The notes under the pieces were generated by a model, which ran no database searches, had not been told where the DNA came from, and saw nothing but the letters and a program-made list of their open reading frames with translations. A program made the position numbers and the translations under genes. A DNA stretch of 26,217 nt, taken from CANKHA01 sp034668785 (lineage in GTDB: Bacteria > Pseudomonadota > Alphaproteobacteria > Rhizobiales > Xanthobacteraceae). Where the stretch lies: contig JAXDOS010000134.1 in assembly GCA_034668785.1 (NCBI GenBank), positions 1 to 26,217 on the forward strand, read 5' to 3'. Every line of letters starts with the position of its first letter. Position 1 is the stretch's first letter. Below, piece after piece: positions 1 through 7,979 of the stretch.

Positions 1-154
1 GTCCAGATTTGAGCATGGGTCAACATGGGCAAGACAATCGGTTCTAGAGACTATTGTCCAATATATAGGAATTATAGCCTGAATTTCGATCCGTCTACCA
101 GTCTAAGCGAGCTTTTTCCCAGGCTACAACCGCTACTTTCAGCAGTCCACCGCG

Positions 155-433
155 TCAAACGCGTTCCTTCGGCGCCTTCGCCACGCGCGTAATCAGCCAG
201 ATCGGCACGACGATGACGGCGCCGAGCAGGAAATAGCGCCCGAGCCAGCGCACCACGTCAAAACCCATGTCCCAGACTTGGTGCAGCAGCACCTGCACGC
301 TGGCTAGGATATTCCATGGGTCGAGACCGAGCGCATGAAGAATGACGCCGACCACGATGGACAAAAGGATGAGCCGGCCCAGGACCGCGAGGGGAGGCCC
401 ACCCAGGAATCGGCTGACATATTCGTTACGCAT
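155..433 (-). CDS. DUF6460 small membrane protein
   Basis: This is a 92-residue protein of unknown function. After a short N-terminus (MRNEYVSRFLGGPP) it shows two hydrophobic stretches, LAVLGRLILLSIVVGVILHA and YFLLGAVIVVPIWLI, separated by an amphipathic linker containing WDMGFDVVRWLGR. That pattern and length fit the DUF6460 family of alphaproteobacterial inner-membrane proteins. The frame stays open up to 490, but the ATG at 433 is preferred because GGAG sits six bases upstream of it and the family proteins begin shortly before the RFLG segment. The gene stands alone and is divergent from the methyltransferase on its right. No function can be inferred. Confidence 0.8.
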   Translation of the reverse strand: MRNEYVSRFLGGPPLAVLGRLILLSIVVGVILHALGLDPWNILASVQVLLHQVWDMGFDVVRWLGRYFLLGAVIVVPIWLITRVAKAPKERV

Positions 434-565
434 GGAGGTCTCCGCGCCGGCGCGCCGTGTCTGCAACGTATCATGCCTGATTCGCAGCATTCCACTTAAC
501 CGCAGGCAGCGCGCATTACGTTAGATATGTCATAAATCCGCATCCGCGAGTCCGAGTGAAATTTT

Positions 566-1495
566 GTGCAACAGCTCTCAACGCTATTTCTCTCTTCCGG
601 CGATCTCATTGCCGACCGGCGTTATGCCTGGGCGCAGGACTGCGAGGCCAAGGGCGATCTGCATGCCGCGGCCGATCTGTTGCTGCAGGCGCTGGAACTG
701 ACTCCGGGCTATGCCTCTGCGTGGTTTGCGCTTGGCGAGATTCGCGAAAAGCTGAGCGACCGAACCGGCGCTATCGACGCCTTCACCAAGGCGCGCGACG
801 CCGACCCGGACGACCGGCATGGCGCCGTGCTCAACCTGATCCGGCTCGGTGCCAACGCTCCGGCCGACATGCCGCCGGCTTATGTGCGCGCGTTGTTCGA
901 TCACTATGCTTCTGCTTTCGACAAGGCGCTGACGGAGGGGCTCGGCTATCAGGCGCCTGCGCTGCTCTTTGCCGCCGTGGAGAAGGCCTGCGGCGCCATC
1001 GGACGGCCCGCGCGTTTTAGCGCCATGCTTGATCTCGGCTGCGGCACCGGCTTGGCCGGCGGCGTTTTCCGGCCCGTGGTCGATCGGCTGGTTGGCGTGG
1101 ATTTATCGCCGCGCATGATCGAGCAGGCGCGTGCCAAGGCGCTCTATGACCGGCTCGAGGTGCTCGATGCGTTGCAGTTCCTCACCGAGCAGGCGGCGCA
1201 AGCAACCTATAATCTAATCGTCGCGGCGGACGTCTTTGTTTATTTATCCGACCTCGCTCCGGTCGCCGCGGCTGCTGCGCGCGCGCTCGCGCCGGGCGGC
1301 GTTTTCGCCTTCACAGTTGAGAGCCATCCCGGCAATGGCGTCATTCTTGGTCCGGCGTTGCGCTATGCCCACGGCGCCGATCATCTGCGCGCGGGGATCG
1401 AGTGCTCCGGACTGAAACTGCTCAGTCTCGATGCGACAGCCACGCGCACGGAAAAAGGTTTGCCGGTGCCGGGCTTTGTCGTGGTGGCCGGCTAA
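566..1495 (+). CDS. TPR-containing class I SAM-dependent methyltransferase
   Basis: The 309-residue product joins an N-terminal tetratricopeptide region (about residues 15-85, with helix pairs such as AWAQDCEAKGDLHAAADLLL and ALGEIREKLSDRTGAIDAF) to a Rossmann-type methyltransferase domain. Motif I is LDLGCGTGLAGG at residues 155-166. The acidic ribose-binding position is D179 in GVDLSPRMI, and a motif-IV-like segment NLIVAADVFVYL follows. The overall layout resembles predicted methyltransferases of the BioC/UbiE-like superfamily, but the substrate cannot be told. The start is a GTG at 566; an in-frame TGA lies at 557-559, so the gene cannot extend further upstream. The TPR part suggests a protein partner or substrate. 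The stop codon abuts a hairpin repeat, which may end the transcript. Confidence 0.85.
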   Translation: MQQLSTLFLSSGDLIADRRYAWAQDCEAKGDLHAAADLLLQALELTPGYASAWFALGEIREKLSDRTGAIDAFTKARDADPDDRHGAVLNLIRLGANAPADMPPAYVRALFDHYASAFDKALTEGLGYQAPALLFAAVEKACGAIGRPARFSAMLDLGCGTGLAGGVFRPVVDRLVGVDLSPRMIEQARAKALYDRLEVLDALQFLTEQAAQATYNLIVAADVFVYLSDLAPVAAAAARALAPGGVFAFTVESHPGNGVILGPALRYAHGADHLRAGIECSGLKLLSLDATATRTEKGLPVPGFVVVAG

Positions 1496-1656
1496 CCCTC
1501 TCCCCTTGTGGGAGAGGTGGCGAGACCCGCAGGGTCGAGCCGGGTGAGGGGTCAACCTAGCCTCTCGCGCACACGTCAAGGAAATCGCACCGCCCGACCC
1601 CTCACCCGCCTCGCTCGCTATTCTCGCTCGGCACCCTCTCCCACAAGGGGAGAGGG
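1496..1656. repeat. Dispersed intergenic double-hairpin repeat
   Basis: A 161-bp imperfect palindrome fills the gap between two convergent genes. The outer arms are inverted copies of each other over 22 bp (1496-1517 and 1635-1656). Each arm is itself a hairpin: an 8-bp stem around loop CTTGT (1505-1509) on the left, and a 9-bp stem around loop ACAAG (1643-1647) on the right. Inner arms CGGGTGAGGGGTC (1541-1553) and GACCCCTCACCCG (1596-1608) are also perfect inverted copies, and GACCC-GCA-GGGTC (1524-1536) forms a further small hairpin. Such elements are widely dispersed in Bradyrhizobium-type genomes (recalled, not searched). Its position suggests it could serve as a bidirectional transcription terminator. 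Confidence 0.85.
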
Positions 1657-1666
1657 AAAGCAGTCT

Positions 1667-2452
1667 TCAATCCCTTCTAAATACCACGCTGGCAAACCAG
1701 CCGGTGAGCACCGCCAGCATCGCGGTGCAAAGGCCGTAGAGCAGGCCGTAATCTCGCGCGGCATCGGCGACGAATTGCTCGAAGCCAACCTTGACGATTT
1801 CCAGCGCCGAGGTGGAACGCGCGATCACGGCGCCGTCGGCGAAAAGCTTGACGTCGATATCATAAGTCCCAAACGGCACATTCGCGGGCAGCGGCAGGCC
1901 GGCACGGAATAGTGTCGGCGTGAGAAGGGTCACGCCGTTGGGTTGGTCCAGATAGAGTCCGTGCTCCTTCTTCAGCCGCACGAAAGCCTTGCGGAAGGGA
2001 TCCTCGTGAACCACGTCGGCGACATCGGGGCCAATGCGCTGTGGCAGCAACACGTTGTCGAGACCGACTTGCAGACGGCGCAGCGTATCGGCGTCGGCGA
2101 TCGCATCGACCGGCTTGCTTGAAAGCACGGCAAGGTAGGAGGGCACCTCGATGAAGGCACGCGATTCCATATTGACCCAGATTCCGAGCATCCGCTCCTT
2201 ACGCCGCGTCCTCACGTTCTCGCGCGGGCCGGTGACGGTGACCACCACATCGTAGCCGCTGCGGCGCGGAACCGTGGCGTTGTCGCGTTCGACGCTGCCG
2301 AATAGCACCAAATCCTCGCCGGTGAAGTTTGAGGTGACCATCACCCGATGGTTTGAAAGCGAGGTCACAAGGCGTTCAGCCGCGGCCGGAACCGTCACCA
2401 GCATCGCCAGGCCAAGCATCACCACAAACGCAGTGCGGCGCGGCGCTGTCAT
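1667..2452 (-). CDS. TIGR02186 family membrane-anchored protein
   Basis: This 261-residue protein belongs to the alphaproteobacterial family TIGR02186 (Alph_Pro_TM), of unknown function. It has a signal peptide (hydrophobic AFVVMLGLAMLVTVPAAAE, cleavage near residue 25), a beta-rich periplasmic body with segments such as TGEDLVLFGSVER and VVVTVTGPRENV, and one C-terminal transmembrane helix at about 235-257 (LLYGLCTAMLAVLTGWFA). The ATG overlaps the TGA of the upstream TauE/SafE gene in an ATGA, and GGAGG lies seven bases before it, so the two genes are translationally coupled. Members of this family regularly accompany TauE/SafE exporters, so a role as a periplasmic partner of the transporter is a reasonable inference, not shown here. 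Confidence 0.85.
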   Translation of the reverse strand: MTAPRRTAFVVMLGLAMLVTVPAAAERLVTSLSNHRVMVTSNFTGEDLVLFGSVERDNATVPRRSGYDVVVTVTGPRENVRTRRKERMLGIWVNMESRAFIEVPSYLAVLSSKPVDAIADADTLRRLQVGLDNVLLPQRIGPDVADVVHEDPFRKAFVRLKKEHGLYLDQPNGVTLLTPTLFRAGLPLPANVPFGTYDIDVKLFADGAVIARSTSALEIVKVGFEQFVADAARDYGLLYGLCTAMLAVLTGWFASVVFRRD

Positions 2453-3372
2453 GGAGCGCCCTCCAGCCGGATCGAATAGATGTCTTCCGGCTGCACCACC
2501 AATTGATAGGCAAAGCGTAGGCCTACCAGGAGCACCAGGAGCCCAAGCAGGAGCCTGAGCCCTTCGCCGCTCATCTTATGCCCTGCCCGTGTGCCGAATT
2601 GCGCGCCGACGACGCCGCCGGCCATCAGGATCAGCGCCAGCACGGCATCGACCAGATGATTGGTCACGGCATGCATGACCGTGGCCGAAGCCATGGTGAC
2701 CAAGGTCAGCACCATTGAGGTGCCGATCACCGTCGCCGTCGGTACGCGCAGCAGGTAGATCAGCATCGGCACCAGCAAAAAGCCGCCGCCGATGCCCATG
2801 ACGGCGCCGACAAAGCCGATCACGAATCCGATGACCCAGATCGGGATGGCCGAGACATAGATCTTCGAACGTTTGAACCGCAGCTTAAACGGCAAGCCAT
2901 GGAACCAGACATGGCTGCCGGGTCGGCGCAGCACCACAGGCTTGCCCGCCCGCGTGCGCAGGATCGCGCGCACGCTTTCCCACACCATCAAGCCGCCGAC
3001 GATACCGAGCAAGGTAACGTAGGACAGGCCGATGATCAGATCGAGTTGATCGACCGCGCGCAGCATGGTGAAAAGCCACACGCCGACAGCGGTGCCGAGA
3101 ACGCCTCCCGCGAGCAGCATCAGCGCCAGCGCCGGATCGATCGCGTTGCGGCGCCAATAAGCGATGGCGCCGGAACACGAGGATGCGGCGATATGGCTCG
3201 CCACGCTGGCCACCGCGACGGCCGGCGGGATGCCGATAAAGATCAGCAGCGGTGTCATCAGGAAGCCGCCGCCGATACCGAACATGCCGGAGATGAATCC
3301 GACCGCGAGCCCCATCGCCAGGATGAGGAACATGTTCACGGGCAGGTCGGCGATCGGAAGATAGATCTGCAC
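2449..3372 (-). CDS. TauE/SafE family sulfite/sulfonate exporter
   Basis: A 307-residue polytopic inner-membrane protein of the TauE/SafE (DUF81) family, whose members export sulfite, sulfoacetate or related organosulfur anions. The family's two homologous halves are visible: GFISGMFGIGGGFLMTPLLI near the N-terminus and GFVGAVMGIGGGFLLVPMLI in the middle, each a glycine-rich re-entrant motif followed by membrane helices. Between them lies a basic cytoplasmic loop (RTRAGKPVVLRRPGSHVW). The frame opens with a TTG at 3378, but the GTG at 3372 gives the N-terminus MQIYLPIADLP that I recall for this family and has GGA upstream, so it is preferred. The gene is coupled by ATGA overlap to the TIGR02186 gene. 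The exact anion is unknown. Confidence 0.88.
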   Translation of the reverse strand: MQIYLPIADLPVNMFLILAMGLAVGFISGMFGIGGGFLMTPLLIFIGIPPAVAVASVASHIAASSCSGAIAYWRRNAIDPALALMLLAGGVLGTAVGVWLFTMLRAVDQLDLIIGLSYVTLLGIVGGLMVWESVRAILRTRAGKPVVLRRPGSHVWFHGLPFKLRFKRSKIYVSAIPIWVIGFVIGFVGAVMGIGGGFLLVPMLIYLLRVPTATVIGTSMVLTLVTMASATVMHAVTNHLVDAVLALILMAGGVVGAQFGTRAGHKMSGEGLRLLLGLLVLLVGLRFAYQLVVQPEDIYSIRLEGAP

Positions 3373-3572
3373 GGACAAATCCGCGGTTCAAGGCTGAAAC
3401 CAGAGCCTCTCGCGAACGCCGCGCGATTGTCTACGAGCGAGCGAGAAGGATGAATCGATCCCGTTCTCGCGTGCGCGTGAGAGGTCTAACCCTCATGGAC
3501 CCGCGAAGCCGGTACGGTGGATTTGTACGCCGAGTCTCGCTGTACCGTAAGCCGTCAGCATGACGGCCCCGC

Positions 3573-6500
3573 TCACATCCCGCCGACTTTATCGGCGCTG
3601 GCGGCGCGGGTCTTTGGTTTAGGCGCCGGTGTGGAAGCCGCCGCCCCGTCCCAACCTCCGGGAGGTGACGCCACGGCGATCGCTTCCTCGGGCTGCGGCT
3701 GTGCCGTGAAGGCTTGTACCGCCAGCCGCGCTGCCGCTAGCGACGCCGGATCGAGACGGCCGCCGACCTCGTCGCGTTTCTTCGTCGCTTCTTGATCGCC
3801 CTGTGCGGCGGCAAGCGCGAACCACTTATAGGATTCCGTGAGATTCTGCTCCGTGCCGATCCCACGCGCGTAAAGGATGGCGAGATTATATTGGCTATCG
3901 GAAATGCCGTAATCGGAAGCCTTGCGGAACCATTGCGCCGCGCTGCGGTAATCCGGTTTGGTGGCAGCTCCTTCCGCGTAGAGCACTGCGAGATTGTGCA
4001 TGGCCTTGGCGTGGCCTCTATCTGCGGCCGCCCGGTAGAGCTGGCGCGCCATATCGAGGTCCTTCTTCACGCCGGTCCCTTTTTCATAGAGTCCGCCGAG
4101 CCGGAACTGCGCCGGAGGGAGACCTTGTTTGGCAGCGTACTCAAGCCAGCGTGCCGCCTCCTGGAAGCTCGCGGAAACGCCGCGCCCTTCGGCATAGCGC
4201 ATACCGATTTCATATTGGGCGGCGGCGTTACCCCCGGCCGCTGCCGTTCGCAACGGCGCACCGATGGAGGCAGGCAGCTTATCGGCGCCGACCGGACGGG
4301 TTGCGGCAATGGCAGGCATCGACGGCGCTTGCTGCTGCATCCACGAGGGCGAACCCGATTGCACGGAGCCCGTGATCTCTGAAGCGGGACGCGCGGCAGC
4401 CGGCACTTTCGGAGCCACGGCGGGACCGATTTGCGGAGTAGCAAGAGCGGCGATATCCGTGGCTTTCGGACTGGCCGGGGCAGGCTTGGTCTGCGCCCGC
4501 GCAATCGACGGCGGTTTAGGCGAATCCGTTGAATCCGTCAGGCTGGGCGCGAAGCGCCAGACTCCCGCCGCGATCAAGATCACGCTCGCTCCCACAAAGA
4601 GCGAGCGGACGCGATGCGCAATTGTTTTGCGGGCCGGCTCTGTATTCTCATTCTGATCGTCGGCGACAGCCCGCAGGTCGCTGGCCGACGGCTCGGCGGC
4701 GGCGGCTTGGGCCGCCCGGCGCGCCGCGGCGATGAAATTCGACTTTCCGCCTGGGTCGGCGATGACCGGAGGTTTGGCCCGGCCGAGGTCAGCTTCGGAA
4801 GCGGCAATCCGATCCGCCGGTGACGCCACCTTACGCGCGCGATTGCCACCGGAATTAGGCTCAAGTGGCTGGTCGGGCGGCAGGTTGGGATCAATCGGCC
4901 GTCGCGCTGCTTGCGGATTGGCGCGCGCCATCGCGGCGGCAGCCGCGGCTGCGGCGGTGGCACGATCCGGCGCATTGGGTGGTGGTGACGCCGCGGGCGG
5001 CGTTGGAAAACGCATGGCAGACAACGGCAACGCCGCTGTCTGGGGAGAAGTCGCTGTCGGCGGCAATCCTGCCTGCGGGGAGGACGCCCCCTGGGGCAAT
5101 TGCGGTGCTTGCGGTAAGGACGCTGTCGGCGGCGGCGACGCGCTCTGCGACGTCGGCGTGGCCTGCGGCACTGCGGGACGCGGCGCCGAGGCGCTGCGTA
5201 TGCCGGTTTCGATCATGGCAAGCCGGTCGACGACCTGTCCAAGCGTGCCATGGACGGATTCGAGTGAATTCTGCGTCCGCGCGATGTCGCGCTGGAGCGC
5301 ATCGACATTTACTGCGGGTTGCGGGTTGGCCGTAGCGGCACCGCCGCCTGCCCGTTGAGTTTCCGTCTGCGCCAGCAGGTCGGCGAGACCTTTTTCAATT
5401 GCTTCAAGCTGGCTGAAGCGGGCGCCGGAAGCGTCGAGCTTCTCGACCAGCTTCACAATCCGGTCCTCGAGATTGCCGAGGGATGCATCATCGCCGCGGG
5501 ACGATTGAATGCGTTCGATCTTGTCGCTTAGTCCCTTGATCACGGCTTCGAGTTGCGGCGGCACCATTCCGCCATTTTGCGAGCGCTTTTCCAGCGCGTC
5601 GGCAATGTGGCCGATCCTTTTTTCCAGCGCCGTGAGCGCGTCACCGTTCGCAGAACTCGCTACCTGATCGATCTTCGCGGAAAGCTCGCGTACTTCGCCG
5701 GCAAGCTGCACCAGGGCTTCATTCGAGGCCACATGGGAAAGGATGCCGCGCAACGTGGAGATCGCGGCTTCCAGTTGCTGGAATGCCGCCGGGTCCTGGC
5801 TGGTGGAGGCAAGAAGGTCGACCTTTTGCGACAGGCCTCTGACCGCCTCGTGAAAACCGACCAGGTTTTCAGCCGGGGTCAAAACCCGCAGCGCATCGCG
5901 TACTTCCACAAGCCCGCGTTCGACGGCCGATAGTGCTGGCCCATCGACGCCCGCGCTTCTGGTGCTGTCCAGGCGACCGGCCAGCGTCCGGACCTCGGTT
6001 TCAATGGCCTCGATGGCGCGCCGCGGCATCGCCTCGGTCAGCGTGCGGGCGATCTCGTTCAACTGGCCGCGCAGTGCGGCGATGCCTTCTTCCAGGCCGC
6101 TGGGCTGGCGCAGGGCTTCGATCTGGGTGGTGATCTGCCGGAGTTGTTGCTCCAGACCTGAAAGATTCTGCGCCGGAGGCGGCGGCGGCGCCGGTGGGGC
6201 AACAGTAATCGGCGGCTCGGTCATGACCGGCGGCGGCGGCTCGGCCATGATCGGCGGCGCGTCCGGATAAACCGGCAGAGGCGGGGCCGGCGATGGGACC
6301 GCGGCGGTCGGCGGCTCGGGTATGTCAAGCGGGAGCGGCCAGGGCGCGAGCGCTTCGGGGTCGGCCTCAAGCGCTTGCTGCCGGGCGGTGATTTCGGCGA
6401 GCGCCTGCTCTATCGCCGACGGCCAATGCATGGACGGGCTGGGACGGCGGTCGACACCATTATCCGCAACCGGGGCCTGATAGACGCGCGCTGGAGCCGG

Positions 6501-7052
6501 GACGATAGGGTCGGGAGCCGGTTGGCTGACTTTGACGGGGGCCGGAGCCTGATAGCTGGGTGGGGTCGGAGCCCAATAATGCGGGGCTTGAGGCGCAATA
6601 TTGTACACAGCCGGCGCCTGGCTGATATGGCTTCGAGCCGGAGCTTGGTAGGGGGCTGGAGCCTGGCTGATAGGGTAGGGAGCCGGCCGGTTGACCAACT
6701 GCTCGACCCGGCGGTCCAAGCGGGCAATGGCGTCCGCCAAGTGCTGCCGGTCCGGATCAAAATTATCGCGCGGTGGCTGAGGTTTAGGAGCAACGGGCGC
6801 CGTGACCCGTTGCAGGTGACGCGTCAGCTCGTCCAAGCGTTCATGAACGAGGGTCAGGTCTTGGTCATCTGAATCCTCATCCTCGACCTCCCCCCGCCCC
6901 CGCACCCTTACGCCTTCCTCGACGGCCGAATCGATGATCACCGAATTGAGCCATTCGCCCAAGGACATCCCGGCGCGGCGCGCGGCTTCCCGCGCCGTCT
7001 CGCGCGCATCAGGGCGGATGCCTTTGACCTTCCAAGGGACGCCGATTTTCAT
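3573..7052 (-). CDS. PodJ-like polar localization protein with Sel1 repeats
   Basis: A 1159-residue single-pass membrane protein resembling PodJ, the cell-pole organizer of Caulobacter and Agrobacterium. In order: a short conserved N-terminal module (about 3-40, IGVPWKVKGIRPDA then AARRAGMSLGEWLNSVI) as in PodJ; a Pro/Gln/Ala/Tyr-rich disordered stretch (about 120-200) with repeated QAPA and PAPYQ units; long heptad-like helices (about 225-620); a second Pro/Ala-rich linker; one transmembrane helix (about 813-832, SLFVGASVILIAAGVW); then a periplasmic part with four Sel1/TPR-like repeats (about 942-1090, e.g. YAEGRGVSASFQEAARWLEY). No peptidoglycan-binding domain follows, unlike Caulobacter PodJ. 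A TTG at 7070 is possible, but the ATG at 7052 gives the family-like N-terminus. PodJ orthology is inference; a general Sel1 polarity protein is the alternative. Confidence 0.78.
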   Translation of the reverse strand: MKIGVPWKVKGIRPDARETAREAARRAGMSLGEWLNSVIIDSAVEEGVRVRGRGEVEDEDSDDQDLTLVHERLDELTRHLQRVTAPVAPKPQPPRDNFDPDRQHLADAIARLDRRVEQLVNRPAPYPISQAPAPYQAPARSHISQAPAVYNIAPQAPHYWAPTPPSYQAPAPVKVSQPAPDPIVPAPARVYQAPVADNGVDRRPSPSMHWPSAIEQALAEITARQQALEADPEALAPWPLPLDIPEPPTAAVPSPAPPLPVYPDAPPIMAEPPPPVMTEPPITVAPPAPPPPPAQNLSGLEQQLRQITTQIEALRQPSGLEEGIAALRGQLNEIARTLTEAMPRRAIEAIETEVRTLAGRLDSTRSAGVDGPALSAVERGLVEVRDALRVLTPAENLVGFHEAVRGLSQKVDLLASTSQDPAAFQQLEAAISTLRGILSHVASNEALVQLAGEVRELSAKIDQVASSANGDALTALEKRIGHIADALEKRSQNGGMVPPQLEAVIKGLSDKIERIQSSRGDDASLGNLEDRIVKLVEKLDASGARFSQLEAIEKGLADLLAQTETQRAGGGAATANPQPAVNVDALQRDIARTQNSLESVHGTLGQVVDRLAMIETGIRSASAPRPAVPQATPTSQSASPPPTASLPQAPQLPQGASSPQAGLPPTATSPQTAALPLSAMRFPTPPAASPPPNAPDRATAAAAAAAAMARANPQAARRPIDPNLPPDQPLEPNSGGNRARKVASPADRIAASEADLGRAKPPVIADPGGKSNFIAAARRAAQAAAAEPSASDLRAVADDQNENTEPARKTIAHRVRSLFVGASVILIAAGVWRFAPSLTDSTDSPKPPSIARAQTKPAPASPKATDIAALATPQIGPAVAPKVPAAARPASEITGSVQSGSPSWMQQQAPSMPAIAATRPVGADKLPASIGAPLRTAAAGGNAAAQYEIGMRYAEGRGVSASFQEAARWLEYAAKQGLPPAQFRLGGLYEKGTGVKKDLDMARQLYRAAADRGHAKAMHNLAVLYAEGAATKPDYRSAAQWFRKASDYGISDSQYNLAILYARGIGTEQNLTESYKWFALAAAQGDQEATKKRDEVGGRLDPASLAAARLAVQAFTAQPQPEEAIAVASPPGGWDGAAASTPAPKPKTRAASADKVGGM

Positions 7053-7251
7053 GCTCACGCCCAGTTGCAACGGCGAGGAGCAGGAGCCGAGCGGCTCATG
7101 TGAACCGGCGCTTTATCGGCGGGAAATGAACAAGATGCGCGGTCCGATCCTCAGGACCGAGTTTTCCTGTTTTAGGGTAAACAAGCGGTTAAGACGGCAG
7201 CTCTTTGGGCTGAATTGCTGTGAGATCGAAGGTATCGGCCCTTGCTTGCGA

Positions 7252-7274
7252 GATAGGTAATGTTACTAACTATC
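7252..7274 (+). promoter_or_regulatory. Imperfect dyad upstream of the MerR gene
   Basis: GATAG-GTAA-TG-TTAC-TAA-CTATC is a dyad with two nested arm pairs (GATAG/CTATC and GTAA/TTAC) and a three-base asymmetry. It lies in the 279-bp divergent gap between the PodJ-like gene and the regulator, about 60 bases before the chosen regulator start. A weak -35-like TTGCTT (7242-7247) and -10-like TACTAA (7264-7269), 16 bases apart, overlap it. It could be an autoregulatory operator. If the longer reading frame from 7260 were used, the site would fall inside the gene. Confidence 0.22.
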
Positions 7275-7331
7275 AGTTGTGTTTCCCAAGAGCGTAGACC
7301 GCAGGTGGGCTCTTGCGGGGTTCGCCAAGCC

Positions 7332-7844
7332 ATGGTGACGAAGACGATCGGCAGAAGCAGTCATAACGGCGGACCCGGTTGCCCCGGTCGGACCGACGAT
7401 GATCGAATCATCGTTTCGGCGGATGCAAACGCAGACACTTTCAGCATAGGCGAAATGTCGGCGGAATTCGGCTTTACCCTGCGCGCCCTGCGCTTCTATG
7501 AAAATCGGGGCCTAATTTCGCCCCGCCATGACGGTCATCTGCGTATCTATCAGCAGTCCGACCGCGCCCGGCTTGCGCTGATCCGCAATGGCAGAAAACT
7601 CGGTTTTACGGTCGCCGAGATCGGACGAATGCTTGTTGCGCAGGGGGAGGACTGTCCGTCATTTCATCTCAGCCGCGAGACGTGCGTTGAGCAGATCAAC
7701 ATGCTGGAGCGGCAAAAGCGCGACATTGAGACGGCGCTAGTAGAATTGCGGCAGAAATATTCCGAACTCTATATTGCTACTTTGCCTAGGACAGCCCCGG
7801 ACGCGGTGATCACTAATCCGACTATGTGGCGATCGGCTCACTGA
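7332..7844 (+). CDS. MerR family transcriptional regulator
   Basis: A 170-residue regulator (from the ATG at 7332). The MerR winged helix-turn-helix occupies about residues 36-103: FSIGEMSAEFGFTLRALRFY, then ENRGLISP and the wing with RIY, followed by GRKLGFTVAEIGRML. A C-terminal coiled coil (about 115-145, VEQINMLERQKRDIETALVE) would dimerize it. Cysteines C108 and C118 flank the start of the coil, but a metal-binding role is not evident. The frame is open from an ATG at 7260, which would add 24 residues without family character, so the later start is preferred. The gene directly precedes the beta-oxidation genes on the same strand. By analogy with LiuR-type MerR proteins it may control them in response to an acyl-CoA; that is inference. 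Confidence 0.85.
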   Translation: MVTKTIGRSSHNGGPGCPGRTDDDRIIVSADANADTFSIGEMSAEFGFTLRALRFYENRGLISPRHDGHLRIYQQSDRARLALIRNGRKLGFTVAEIGRMLVAQGEDCPSFHLSRETCVEQINMLERQKRDIETALVELRQKYSELYIATLPRTAPDAVITNPTMWRSAH

Positions 7845-7847
7845 TCG

Positions 7848-7878
7848 TTGACCGCGCCGCCGTGCGCTGCTTTCATAT
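7848..7878 (+). promoter_or_regulatory. Candidate MerR-type promoter before the acyl-CoA dehydrogenase
   Basis: TTGACC (7848-7853) and TCATAT (7873-7878) are separated by 19 bases, the elongated spacing typical of promoters that MerR proteins activate by DNA distortion. The spacer contains GCGC at both ends of its first half. The site begins four bases after the MerR stop codon and about 100 bases before the acyl-CoA dehydrogenase start. The -10 match is weak, so this is only a candidate. Confidence 0.25.
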
Positions 7879-7979
7879 CCCCGCCTGACATTCACCTAAT
7901 CTGACCGCCTGATTCGTTGCCATGCCCGCCTGCATCGCCGGCCGGCCCCGCCTTCGCTCTGAAAGCCGCGGAAAAGATC

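Noticed and set aside
52..63. Small dyad TATTG-TC-CAATA near the left edge
   Set aside because: The arms are only 5 bp, no gene to the left is visible in the window, and the neighbouring gene points towards it. Too little to call an operator.
1508..1912. A 134-codon rightward frame crossing the repeat
   Set aside because: It starts inside the hairpin repeat and lies antisense to the well-supported TIGR02186 gene; the product is low-complexity and resembles no family.
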